Source: Methanosarcina barkeri MS | GTDB taxonomy: Archaea > Halobacteriota > Methanosarcinia > Methanosarcinales > Methanosarcinaceae | NCBI RefSeq assembly: GCF_000970025.1 | Contig: NZ_CP009528.1 | Coordinates: forward strand, 3,459,168 to 3,523,167 | Direction: 5' to 3' | Length of the DNA: 64,000 nt | In this document: one piece after another, positions 7,841-18,593 of the stretch | How positions within the stretch are numbered: position 1 is the first letter of the stretch | Layout of the letters: the number at the start of each line of letters is the position of its first letter | Notes under the pieces: generated by a model | The model's input: only the letters and a program-made list of their open reading frames with translations | Told to the model about the DNA's origin: nothing | The model's database searches: none | Program-made: the position numbers and the translations under genes

Positions 7841-9634
7841 TTGCATCTAAGTGGTACTATGCCAGATATGTTAAGAGGCATTACGATCGATGACGTGACA
7901 ACCCAAGATATGGATGATGCAATCTGGGTGGAAATCACGGAAAACGGCGGCTTGCACGTCTTAGTTATGATCACGGATGTCGCAAAGGTAATTTCCAAGC
8001 ACTCAGAGCTTGATAAGCTTGCAATGTCTCGGATCGAGACCAGATATTATGCAAACGGTAATAGCCCGATGTTACCCCGGCAGCTGGCAGACGAGAAGCT
8101 TTCCCTGTGGCCAGGAGAGTTGAAAGATGTTCTCGCCGTGGATATTGCCCTCGGCATGAACTTGTCAATCCTAAAAACACGGCTTTTGCGGACTGTTATG
8201 ATCAGCGAAGCCCGACTAGCTTTTTCTGATGTCACCCGCATTCTCTCTGATAGAGAGCACACGCATCACGCCCTCATTAAGCTCGCAAGCCAGCTTGCAA
8301 ACGATCTTTTAACGCAGCGCCGCAACCGTGGAGCGCTGGCATTCTATGATTTGGGACGGGGACTGGTGACAAATGAAGAAGGATCTATAAAGCAATTGAG
8401 ACGCAGGGAGGATACCATCGGCTATGTCATCATCCAGGAGCTGATGATTCTCGCTAATATGGCCGTAGCAGAATATGCAGTCAAAAACGATATCCCTATC
8501 CTTTTCCGTAACCATACAGCCCGGAGCGCCACCCCTGAGCGAGGGGACTTAATGAAGTTGCTCGAAAGCGTCACTGTAATCCCCGAGGTAAACATAGCTA
8601 CTGTCAGACATACCACGTACATGATGCTCAACAGAGCGGAATACGGCCCAGTTATCCTGGGCCATTTCGGACTGAACCTAGGTGCCTATACCCATTTTAC
8701 CTCGCCCATCCGAAGGTATGCTGATCTTGTGAATCACCAACAGATCCGGGCGCACATCCAGAATGAACCCTTGCCCCATTCTAAAGAAGAGATTCAGGCA
8801 ATTGCATCGCATATCAACCTGATGCATCTTGAAAACGACAAGGCTAAAAGTGAGTACATGAAGGAAAAGGCGTATAGAAAAGCTGAATCTGCCATCCTGA
8901 GAAATCGGATAGATAGTACGAGCGATACAGACTTCGAACGCATCACCAAACTCCTTATCCGCAAAGAGGATGACTGTCCTGAGGCCTACTACGATGCATT
9001 CCGGAGACGCCTTGGCAAGCTGCCGATCATCTGTGCTGAGCTAGTACTATTGCAAGCTCCTGATGGCAAAAGATGGACTGAGCTTAAAAGAGCATTGCTG
9101 GAGGAAATTGCAACTGCACCTCACAAGGCAGTCTCGATCTTCAATATCGCACAGCATATACCGGGCTGGCAGATGCCAGTATACAAAGTGACCAACACGA
9201 TTCGTGGTAACTTACCGGTATTCGCTGCCCAGAGCGCTATCAGAGTAAATAATATAGAGTACCGGTCTGCCGTATACGAGGACTTGACAAAGAAAGGAGC
9301 GACTCAGCGGGCATCCGTAGACCTGCTAGCTGCTGTCCTGGGCTTACCAGTTCCAGACTTGAAGACCAAGATAATAGATTTGCCGGCCAGTAATGAAGAA
9401 GTGACGATTAACATGTCAAAAGACCCTATTTTTGCCTTGCAGGAATATTGTCAGGCAAAGAAACTTCCCTTACCGGCTTATTCGTTTAAGGCGGAAGGGC
9501 CTACCTGCAAACCTATTTTCACCTGTACCTGCACCTTTGGCTCCTCAACCAGCACCGGACAGGCAGGAAAAAAGCAGAGGGCCAAACGGCTAGCGGCTAG
9601 AGAAATGATATACACTTTAGTGTCCGGGAATTAA
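7841..9634 (+). CDS. RNB-domain exoribonuclease with two dsRBD-like domains
   Basis: This is an RNase II/R-type catalytic domain without the usual partners. TIDDVTTQDMDDAIW (residues 15-29) carries the catalytic Asp cluster, ELMILANMAVAEY (200-212) is typical RNB sequence, and YTHFTSPIRRYADL (283-296) is the hallmark segment. No cold-shock domains precede it and no S1 domain follows. Instead, about 428-502 and 526-595 both look like double-stranded-RNA-binding domains: each runs from an aliphatic helix through P-x-Y and a beta region to a basic helix (TKKGATQRASVDLLAAVLG; GKKQRAKRLAAREMIYTL). Expected activity is 3'-5' digestion of RNA. The start is probably TTG 7841, with AAGGAG 13 bases upstream; ATG 7859 is possible. 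The gene sits between CRISPR relics and the array, stops 43 bp before the first repeat, and is convergent with array transcription. Its base use looks more GC-rich than its neighbours, which suggests transfer. Confidence 0.85.
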   Translation: MHLSGTMPDMLRGITIDDVTTQDMDDAIWVEITENGGLHVLVMITDVAKVISKHSELDKLAMSRIETRYYANGNSPMLPRQLADEKLSLWPGELKDVLAVDIALGMNLSILKTRLLRTVMISEARLAFSDVTRILSDREHTHHALIKLASQLANDLLTQRRNRGALAFYDLGRGLVTNEEGSIKQLRRREDTIGYVIIQELMILANMAVAEYAVKNDIPILFRNHTARSATPERGDLMKLLESVTVIPEVNIATVRHTTYMMLNRAEYGPVILGHFGLNLGAYTHFTSPIRRYADLVNHQQIRAHIQNEPLPHSKEEIQAIASHINLMHLENDKAKSEYMKEKAYRKAESAILRNRIDSTSDTDFERITKLLIRKEDDCPEAYYDAFRRRLGKLPIICAELVLLQAPDGKRWTELKRALLEEIATAPHKAVSIFNIAQHIPGWQMPVYKVTNTIRGNLPVFAAQSAIRVNNIEYRSAVYEDLTKKGATQRASVDLLAAVLGLPVPDLKTKIIDLPASNEEVTINMSKDPIFALQEYCQAKKLPLPAYSFKAEGPTCKPIFTCTCTFGSSTSTGQAGKKQRAKRLAAREMIYTLVSGN

Positions 9635-9677
9635 TACCGAGTTCGAGACTTTAGTGAGAAGCACCTTGGTTCTTTTA

Positions 9678-12600
9678 GTTTCAATCCTTGTTTTAGTGGA
9701 TCTTGCTCACGAATTTTGTCGCCCGATTACTTTTTTGTGTTATTTGGTAATTTTGGTGTTTCAATCCTTGTTTTAGTGGATCTTGCTCACGAATATCTGA
9801 TATTCATTATAAAACAGACTCCTCTAATTTTGTTTCAATCCTTGTTTTAGTGGATCTTGCTCACGAATCTCAGAGGGTACAGCTTTCGGTTTGACTCCTT
9901 CAGGGTTTCAATCCTTGTTTTAGTGGATCTTGCTCACGAATAGTATCTGCCTCAAACGGACAGAAAAAATTAGTATTGTTTCAATCCTTGTTTTAGTGGA
10001 TCTTGCTCACGAATATAATAGACTCGTGCCCATACGTTCTTTATTATAAGTTTCAATCCTTGTTTTAGTGGATCTTGCTCACGAATTCATAATCTAGAAT
10101 TTTGCGTTGAATATAAAGATCTATGTTTCAATCCTTGTTTTAGTGGATCTTGCTCACGAATCTGCCTTGCCATAGGGCAGCCGTGACAGTGTCAGGTTTC
10201 AATCCTTGTTTTAGTGGATCTTGCTCACGAATGCCTAGACGTAGAATCGACATCCCTTTAGAGAATATGTTTCAATCCTTGTTTTAGTGGATCTTGCTCA
10301 CGAATTAGGGCCGGTGTTGGGAAAGTCTGCATCCTGGTCTCGTTTCAATCCTTGTTTTAGTGGATCTTGCTCACGAATATCAGTTTCGTTTTTTTGTTTT
10401 ATTCATTACTTAGGTTTCAATCCTTGTTTTAGTGGATCTTGCTCACGAATAATATGTGATAATGCAATTGATTGATATTGATTTGTTTCAATCCTTGTTT
10501 TAGTGGATCTTGCTCACGAATAAAAAGGTCGCTCGGGCTTACGATACGCATTATTTGTTTCAATCCTTGTTTTAGTGGATCTTGCTCACGAATAATTGAA
10601 CAGTAGTTACATTTGCAGTCATGTATGTTTCAATCCTTGTTTTAGTGGATCTTGCTCACGAATCTGGAGATGAAAAAAGGCGCATTCTGGAACTTTGGTG
10701 TTTCAATCCTTGTTTTAGTGGATCTTGCTCACGAATCAGTTAAACAATATCATTGATGTACTCACCGATGGTTTCAATCCTTGTTTTAGTGGATCTTGCT
10801 CACGAATTTTTTATAAAATTCTATCAAATTTTTAAGGGGAGGGTGGTTTCAATCCTTGTTTTAGTGGATCTTGCTCACGAATGCAATCCCAGGAAATCCA
10901 AATGTATATCTAATCTTGTTTCAATCCTTGTTTTAGTGGATCTTGCTCACGAATTTTTGCAAAAGAGCACTTCGTGAAACAATTAACACTGTTTCAATCC
11001 TTGTTTTAGTGGATCTTGCTCACGAATACCTTTTTATAGATATATCCACGCTCCGCTACCAGTTTCAATCCTTGTTTTAGTGGATCTTGCTCACGAATAC
11101 AGCGGCCTTGTTGGGGCACTCCTGAAGACATTCAGAAATGTTTCAATCCTTGTTTTAGTGGATCTTGCTCACGAATCATAAGATGATCTAATTCAGATTC
11201 GAGAGACATTATGTTTCAATCCTTGTTTTAGTGGATCTTGCTCACGAATTTTTAATTTTTGGAGCTGAATTACATGGCTGAACCGTTGTTTCAATCCTTG
11301 TTTTAGTGGATCTTGCTCACGAATCATAAGATGATCTAATTCAGATTCGAGAGACATTATGTTTCAATCCTTGTTTTAGTGGATCTTGCTCACGAATTTT
11401 TAATTTTTGGAGCTGAATTACATGGCTGAACCGTTGTTTCAATCCTTGTTTTAGTGGATCTTGCTCACGAATCTGGTCCACCTGCGCTCCAATGTGATGT
11501 ATCAAATGCAGTTTCAATCCTTGTTTTAGTGGATCTTGCTCACGAATTCTTTATAGAAGAGATCTCAAAATCCGCTGTAATCATGTTTCAATCCTTGTTT
11601 TAGTGGATCTTGCTCACGAATTAATGTATCATGCGTAATATATAATACACAATAAAAGTTTCAATCCTTGTTTTAGTGGATCTTGCTCACGAATAACAAA
11701 AATATACTCTGAAGAAGAATATATTTTATTGTTTCAATCCTTGTTTTAGTGGATCTTGCTCACGAATAATTTCCATGTAGGAAGGCAGGGAACACTATGA
11801 AATAGTTTCAATCCTTGTTTTAGTGGATCTTGCTCACGAATAGGCAGCGTTTAACAGGCCCTAAACAGGTACAGCTATTGTTTCAATCCTTGTTTTAGTG
11901 GATCTTGCTCACGAATCTTTTTCAGTAATCTTTGCATTAATATCACAAAGTTTGTGTTTCAATCCTTGTTTTAGTGGATCTTGCTCACGAATTGTGATAG
12001 GTACACGCCTAATTTCACAGTACCTATAATGTTTCAATCCTTGTTTTAGTGGATCTTGCTCACGAATCGTCACCGACGACACCTGGACAATACAAACCAT
12101 CATGTTTCAATCCTTGTTTTAGTGGATCTTGCTCACGAATAAACAAAAGGGACATGGATGTTATGAGGGTATTCTGAAGTTTCAATCCTTGTTTTAGTGG
12201 ATCTTGCTCACGAATATGATGAAAATGGAGAAAAAACATGAAACTGTCAAGTTTCAATCCTTGTTTTAGTGGATCTTGCTCACGAATAAGATTCTTGGAT
12301 CTGTGGAGCTTGTGCAGTCATTGTTTCAATCCTTGTTTTAGTGGATCTTGCTCACGAATTTCAAGAACAGAAGCTATAGACATATACGACCACAGTTTCA
12401 ATCCTTGTTTTAGTGGATCTTGCTCACGAATACGGAGAAGTTGAAATTATTGAAAAGGAAATGGTGGTTTCAATCCTTGTTTTAGTGGATCTTGCTCACG
12501 AATCCTTCTAAAAGCCATGAGAGAAGGCAAGAAAACTCAAAGTTTCAATCCTTGTTTTAGTGGATCTTGCTCACGAATTCTCCCAATTCTCAGCCAGTAC

Positions 12601-15600
12601 GTCCCATCCAGACAGGTTTCAATCCTTGTTTTAGTGGATCTTGCTCACGAATACGATGAAACTTGAGAGACCTCAACTTATTATACGAAGTTTCAATCCT
12701 TGTTTTAGTGGATCTTGCTCACGAATTTATTGTTTTTATTTATTTGTTGTAATATTGTAGGTTTCAATCCTTGTTTTAGTGGATCTTGCTCACGAATTGT
12801 AAGTATCACGGAAAGAGAATTTACACGGAGATAACACAAGTTTCAATCCTTGTTTTAGTGGATCTTGCTCACGAATCTTTACCAGTACTTTTGAGCAGTC
12901 CGGTTTTATAGTTTCAATCCTTGTTTTAGTGGATCTTGCTCACGAATTGATATCAAAGGGAAGCGTACCGGTCACGACACTAGTTTCAATCCTTGTTTTA
13001 GTGGATCTTGCTCACGAATAAACAGAATCAGAGCACCGGCAAAGTTCCTGTGACGTTTCAATCCTTGTTTTAGTGGATCTTGCTCACGAATTGTGTTAAT
13101 CCAAAAAATCATACAGGTATTCCCTGGGTTTCAATCCTTGTTTTAGTGGATCTTGCTCACGAATGCCAGGTTTTACCGTGCCTGCAATTTCTTCAAGACA
13201 CAGTTTCAATCCTTGTTTTAGTGGATCTTGCTCACGAATTACCCAATAGCACCAAAGAAGACTCGGAGGTAATATGTTTCAATCCTTGTTTTAGTGGATC
13301 TTGCTCACGAATCGTTTATTATTTTGGTATTTGTTTCAATATTGGTTATGTTTCAATCCTTGTTTTAGTGGATCTTGCTCACGAATCAACAGATTGGTGG
13401 ACTTGCAGATCTATTCAAAGAGTTTCAATCCTTGTTTTAGTGGATCTTGCTCACGAATTTCGTTTATCAATTGAAAACAACCGGGCGTGTTTAAGTTTCA
13501 ATCCTTGTTTTAGTGGATCTTGCTCACGAATTTTCTGGCAATGCTCGTTACTGCATACCCAAGGCTCTAGTTTCAATCCTTGTTTTAGTGGATCTTGCTC
13601 ACGAATAACTGCAGGAGGAAAATGATAGTAAAACCTGCGACGGGTTTCAATCCTTGTTTTAGTGGATCTTGCTCACGAATTTGATACTGGAACGCAAGCC
13701 GTTGGTGTGATGAAGTTTCAATCCTTGTTTTAGTGGATCTTGCTCACGAATATTTCACGAAATTTGGTGATTACCTCCCGGCTATGTGTTTCAATCCTTG
13801 TTTTAGTGGATCTTGCTCACGAATACTATCGAGAGACTTAATAACCATCGAAAATGGGGAAGTTTCAATCCTTGTTTTAGTGGATCTTGCTCACGAATCA
13901 GAGGATTGTGAGTTAAAATTTGTTTGGAGAATAGTTTCAATCCTTGTTTTAGTGGATCTTGCTCACGAATCATCCCCCAACTTAGCCCATCAAAACCAAG
14001 ATCTCTGTTTCAATCCTTGTTTTAGTGGATCTTGCTCACGAATTTTTTAAAGTCGAAGTGAAAAATATAGATGTGTTAAGTTTCAATCCTTGTTTTAGTG
14101 GATCTTGCTCACGAATCTTTTTTCCATATGCTTTACTGGTTGCCACACTGTTGTTTCAATCCTTGTTTTAGTGGATCTTGCTCACGAATAGTTAGACTTA
14201 AACAATTTTATACGGGTCTTTTTTAGTTTCAATCCTTGTTTTAGTGGATCTTGCTCACGAATCAAACCGTTTTTTTTTGCGGCAACCCAGATAAGTATTG
14301 TTTCAATCCTTGTTTTAGTGGATCTTGCTCACGAATCCATCGAATCTCTGGTAACTGTTACACCGTCCATTTCGTTTCAATCCTTGTTTTAGTGGATCTT
14401 GCTCACGAATTTCTGCCCTATCTAGAGTCGCGAGACAATTGGGTGTTAGTTTCAATCCTTGTTTTAGTGGATCTTGCTCACGAATATAGTTTCGACAACA
14501 TCTTCAAAATGCTTCAATTTTTGTTTCAATCCTTGTTTTAGTGGATCTTGCTCACGAATCGGCACAATTCGAAAATGGATTGTATTCAGGAACAAGTTTC
14601 AATCCTTGTTTTAGTGGATCTTGCTCACGAATGATCTTTATTCCTTTGCTATATAGAAACCCAGTGAGTTTCAATCCTTGTTTTAGTGGATCTTGCTCAC
14701 GAATTGCTATGCAGGAAGTTTCAAATAGGTTGTTCATGGAGTTTCAATCCTTGTTTTAGTGGATCTTGCTCACGAATCTTCAGGCGGCCCCAGTGTTCAG
14801 GGATGGGGTATATAGTTTCAATCCTTGTTTTAGTGGATCTTGCTCACGAATAACAGGCACGCTCGCAAATACCGATTTTAGTCAAGCGGGTTTCAATCCT
14901 TGTTTTAGTGGATCTTGCTCACGAATCTTGAAATTAATCAAATCGAAGAACATCGTAAGATGTGTTTCAATCCTTGTTTTAGTGGATCTTGCTCACGAAT
15001 TTTTGATTGTGTGTTTGAAGGGGGAGAAAATGAAGCCGGTTTCAATCCTTGTTTTAGTGGATCTTGCTCACGAATAGAGACAACGGAGGTGTAACGTGGA
15101 TAAATTCAAAGTTTCAATCCTTGTTTTAGTGGATCTTGCTCACGAATATTATCAAGTATAGAGGCAGACACATCAACTTCTAAGTTTCAATCCTTGTTTT
15201 AGTGGATCTTGCTCACGAATCAGGCCAACTGGAAACAGTGTTTAGGCTGAGAATGTTTCAATCCTTGTTTTAGTGGATCTTGCTCACGAATAACTTGGTT
15301 TGATGATTGATAAATCATGATGATAAGTTTCAATCCTTGTTTTAGTGGATCTTGCTCACGAATTGATAAAATTATTGCAGAAATTAACAAGAGGTGTGCA
15401 GTTTCAATCCTTGTTTTAGTGGATCTTGCTCACGAATGAGCCAATGTGTGGGGTTTCTTTGTCGAATTTCAGCTGTTTCAATCCTTGTTTTAGTGGATCT
15501 TGCTCACGAATCCATCACAAAAACGATGAATGCAGAATACAACACGTTTCAATCCTTGTTTTAGTGGATCTTGCTCACGAATAAAAGTCAGGGTCCACAG

Positions 15601-18480
15601 CACAGGCCGCCCCTAGAGGTTTCAATCCTTGTTTTAGTGGATCTTGCTCACGAATAATCAATTACACCACCAACTATATTTTTAATTGAAGTTTCAATCC
15701 TTGTTTTAGTGGATCTTGCTCACGAATTGTAGCGAATCTTCAGACTATGATACGTAATCAGAAGTTTCAATCCTTGTTTTAGTGGATCTTGCTCACGAAT
15801 TGTTGTATATTTTACTTTAATATTTTTGTGGAGAAAGTTTCAATCCTTGTTTTAGTGGATCTTGCTCACGAATTTTCAATTCAGAACGCATTTCATCAAT
15901 CAGAGATATGTTTCAATCCTTGTTTTAGTGGATCTTGCTCACGAATAAATATGCTGGATATCTCTCGAATACGATGGTCCAGTTTCAATCCTTGTTTTAG
16001 TGGATCTTGCTCACGAATTTTGATCTAATGATCAGTTTGTTACAACAAACCGTGTTTCAATCCTTGTTTTAGTGGATCTTGCTCACGAATCCGAAAATAC
16101 AATATTATTGTATCGAGTAGGTGATTGTTTCAATCCTTGTTTTAGTGGATCTTGCTCACGAATATAATCACTTATATTAGTCAATCCATTTATTGTGTTT
16201 CAATCCTTGTTTTAGTGGATCTTGCTCACGAATACCTGGAATAATCAATGGAGTATACGTGATGGGTTTCAATCCTTGTTTTAGTGGATCTTGCTCACGA
16301 ATGTTTGGATTATACCAGGAAATTCATTATTAGTTATGTTTCAATCCTTGTTTTAGTGGATCTTGCTCACGAATCTACCAACTGCTAAATCAAGAACATC
16401 TTTAACAGAGTTTCAATCCTTGTTTTAGTGGATCTTGCTCACGAATTGGATTTTTATTAAAATCAAAAAACGAAGATAATGATGTTTCAATCCTTGTTTT
16501 AGTGGATCTTGCTCACGAATTGTTACTTTAAATCCTTTCAGTGGTGGATATGCTTGATGTTTCAATCCTTGTTTTAGTGGATCTTGCTCACGAATGGTCG
16601 ACAACAAAGCTTTGAATGAAGAAAAACTCATGTTTCAATCCTTGTTTTAGTGGATCTTGCTCACGAATAAATAATGCATCTATCTTCTAAGATATCAATC
16701 CTGTTTCAATCCTTGTTTTAGTGGATCTTGCTCACGAATTTTGTATTAGGTTATACCGAATCATGGATTGCAGATCCATCTAGTTTCAATCCTTGTTTTA
16801 GTGGATCTTGCTCACGAATCAGACTCTGCTGGAACAATTTCAGTTGAATTATCAGTTTCAATCCTTGTTTTAGTGGATCTTGCTCACGAATATTTTTTAG
16901 ATCGTTATGCTGAGTGGATTGAACATATGTTTCAATCCTTGTTTTAGTGGATCTTGCTCACGAATTGTACACGGAGTTGAATATGCATGTACAGATATTG
17001 AGTTTCAATCCTTGTTTTAGTGGATCTTGCTCACGAATATGAAAAGTTTAGGACTTAATGAAGAAGAATAGTTTCAATCCTTGTTTTAGTGGATCTTGCT
17101 CACGAATATATATAGCAGGACAGGATTATCCTGGTGAAATGTTTCAATCCTTGTTTTAGTGGATCTTGCTCACGAATATCCTAGAGTAGTTGTGTGGGGT
17201 TTAACAAGTGGTAGTTTCAATCCTTGTTTTAGTGGATCTTGCTCACGAATCTTGTACAAACAAGATTGACGAATATTGTAAAGTTGTTTCAATCCTTGTT
17301 TTAGTGGATCTTGCTCACGAATAAAAAAGGTATTGGTCGCTTAAATGTCGATAGAAGTTTCAATCCTTGTTTTAGTGGATCTTGCTCACGAATTCTAACC
17401 CTCTTTTTTTTGGGTCCATGACTAGATGTTTCAATCCTTGTTTTAGTGGATCTTGCTCACGAATGCAGACCCTAAAGGCGGTTCACTCTGGGAAATAAAG
17501 TTTCAATCCTTGTTTTAGTGGATCTTGCTCACGAATTATCATATACAATATCATCCGAAGACGACGGAGAAAGTTTCAATCCTTGTTTTAGTGGATCTTG
17601 CTCACGAATAAGCGTCAACCCTAGCTGGAAAATCGACCTGAATTAGTTTCAATCCTTGTTTTAGTGGATCTTGCTCACGAATAATAACTCTTTCTGCTCA
17701 TCTCACCAGTCATACAAGTTTCAATCCTTGTTTTAGTGGATCTTGCTCACGAATCTGGTGGCAAAGTATTGATGATGGGTGGAACATTTTGTTTCAATCC
17801 TTGTTTTAGTGGATCTTGCTCACGAATTCTTTTTATTCTACCCGTTCTAAGCTTCAATATGTTTCAATCCTTGTTTTAGTGGATCTTGCTCACGAATGTA
17901 ACACATACTCCGGAGTTAGAGACCCCTTTATAAGTTTCAATCCTTGTTTTAGTGGATCTTGCTCACGAATTTATACGCCATGCGGACTTAAAAACGACAA
18001 TATGTTTCAATCCTTGTTTTAGTGGATCTTGCTCACGAATCGCGGAACAGTTAGGCGTATCTATGGCCGATGTCGGGTTTCAATCCTTGTTTTAGTGGAT
18101 CTTGCTCACGAATACAGTAAATGACATTCCAAGAAAACCTATGTAAAACCAGTTTCAATCCTTGTTTTAGTGGATCTTGCTCACGAATAGCAGGAACGGA
18201 GGCTTAATATGCCTCCAATAGATTTGTTTCAATCCTTGTTTTAGTGGATCTTGCTCACGAATAATAAATCATACAGGCAGTAATGCCTACGAATCAGGGT
18301 TTCAATCCTTGTTTTAGTGGATCTTGCTCACGAATTAAGTGGTCTTTACCAGAGTCTATAAGAGCCTTTATGTTTCAATCCTTGTTTTAGTGGATCTTGC
18401 TCACGAATCTCATTTAGTAGAGCGATTTCAAGTGGGAAATTTGGTTTCAATCCTTGTTTTAGTGGATCTTGCTCACGAAT
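9678..18480 (-). CRISPR. Intact CRISPR array, 121 repeats and 120 spacers (type I-B)
   Basis: The repeat is 37 bp; on the plus strand it begins GTTTCAATCC and ends GCTCACGAAT. I counted 121 starts, from 9678 to 18444, at periods of 69-80 bp, so spacers are about 32-43 bp, mostly 34-38. All repeats I read are identical, including the one farthest from the leader. Read on the minus strand the repeat ends in ATTGAAAC, the usual 8-nt crRNA tag, so the array is transcribed leftward. The leader is then at 18481-18593, next to cas4. Predicted frames with repeated FNPCFSGSCSRI or VSILVLVDLAHE are translations of the repeats, not genes. Two spacers are duplicated in tandem at 11177-11472. Confidence 0.99.
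11177..11472 (-). repeat. Tandem duplication of a two-spacer unit inside the array
   Basis: The 148-bp unit at 11177-11324 (spacer, repeat, spacer, repeat) is followed directly by an identical copy at 11325-11472. The first spacer of each pair begins CATAAGATGATC; the second contains GGAGCTGAATTACATGGCTG. This is a recombination product between repeats, not two independent acquisitions. Confidence 0.95.
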
Positions 18481-18593
18481 AGGGCAAAATTTTCCGTTAT
18501 TTGGCTAGAAAAGCCCTGAAATGAGCCCTTTTTTGGGGCTAAAATTCTTGCTGGAAAATTATCAAACCCTTTATAAATACAAGAAAAATCTCT
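18481..18593 (-). promoter_or_regulatory. CRISPR leader with promoter
   Basis: This 113-bp AT-rich segment lies between the last repeat and the cas4 stop codon. On the minus strand it carries a TATA box (GTATTTATAAAG, near 18568-18580), which would start transcription around 18545-18550 and leave about 70 nt of leader in the pre-crRNA. Two small inverted repeats lie close to the array: GGCT/AGCC at 18503-18515, and AGCCC with GGGCT around a T6 loop at 18524-18540. They could serve as protein-binding sites for spacer integration. That role is inferred from position. Confidence 0.8.

Noticed and set aside
13313-13349. Extra half repeat inside a spacer
   Set aside because: The spacer contains GTTTCAATATTGG, which resembles the repeat start, but the match stops after about eight bases and the spacing of the true repeats is normal.
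16021-16053. Possible self-targeting spacer matching 2916-2950
   Set aside because: Only about 13 bases (TTACAACAAACCG) are shared, which is too short to mean targeting in AT-rich DNA.
10287-18022. Many frames of 60-180 codons inside the array
   Set aside because: Their repeated FNPCFSGSCSRI, VSILVLVDLAHE or IREQDPLKQGLK segments are the CRISPR repeat read in different frames.
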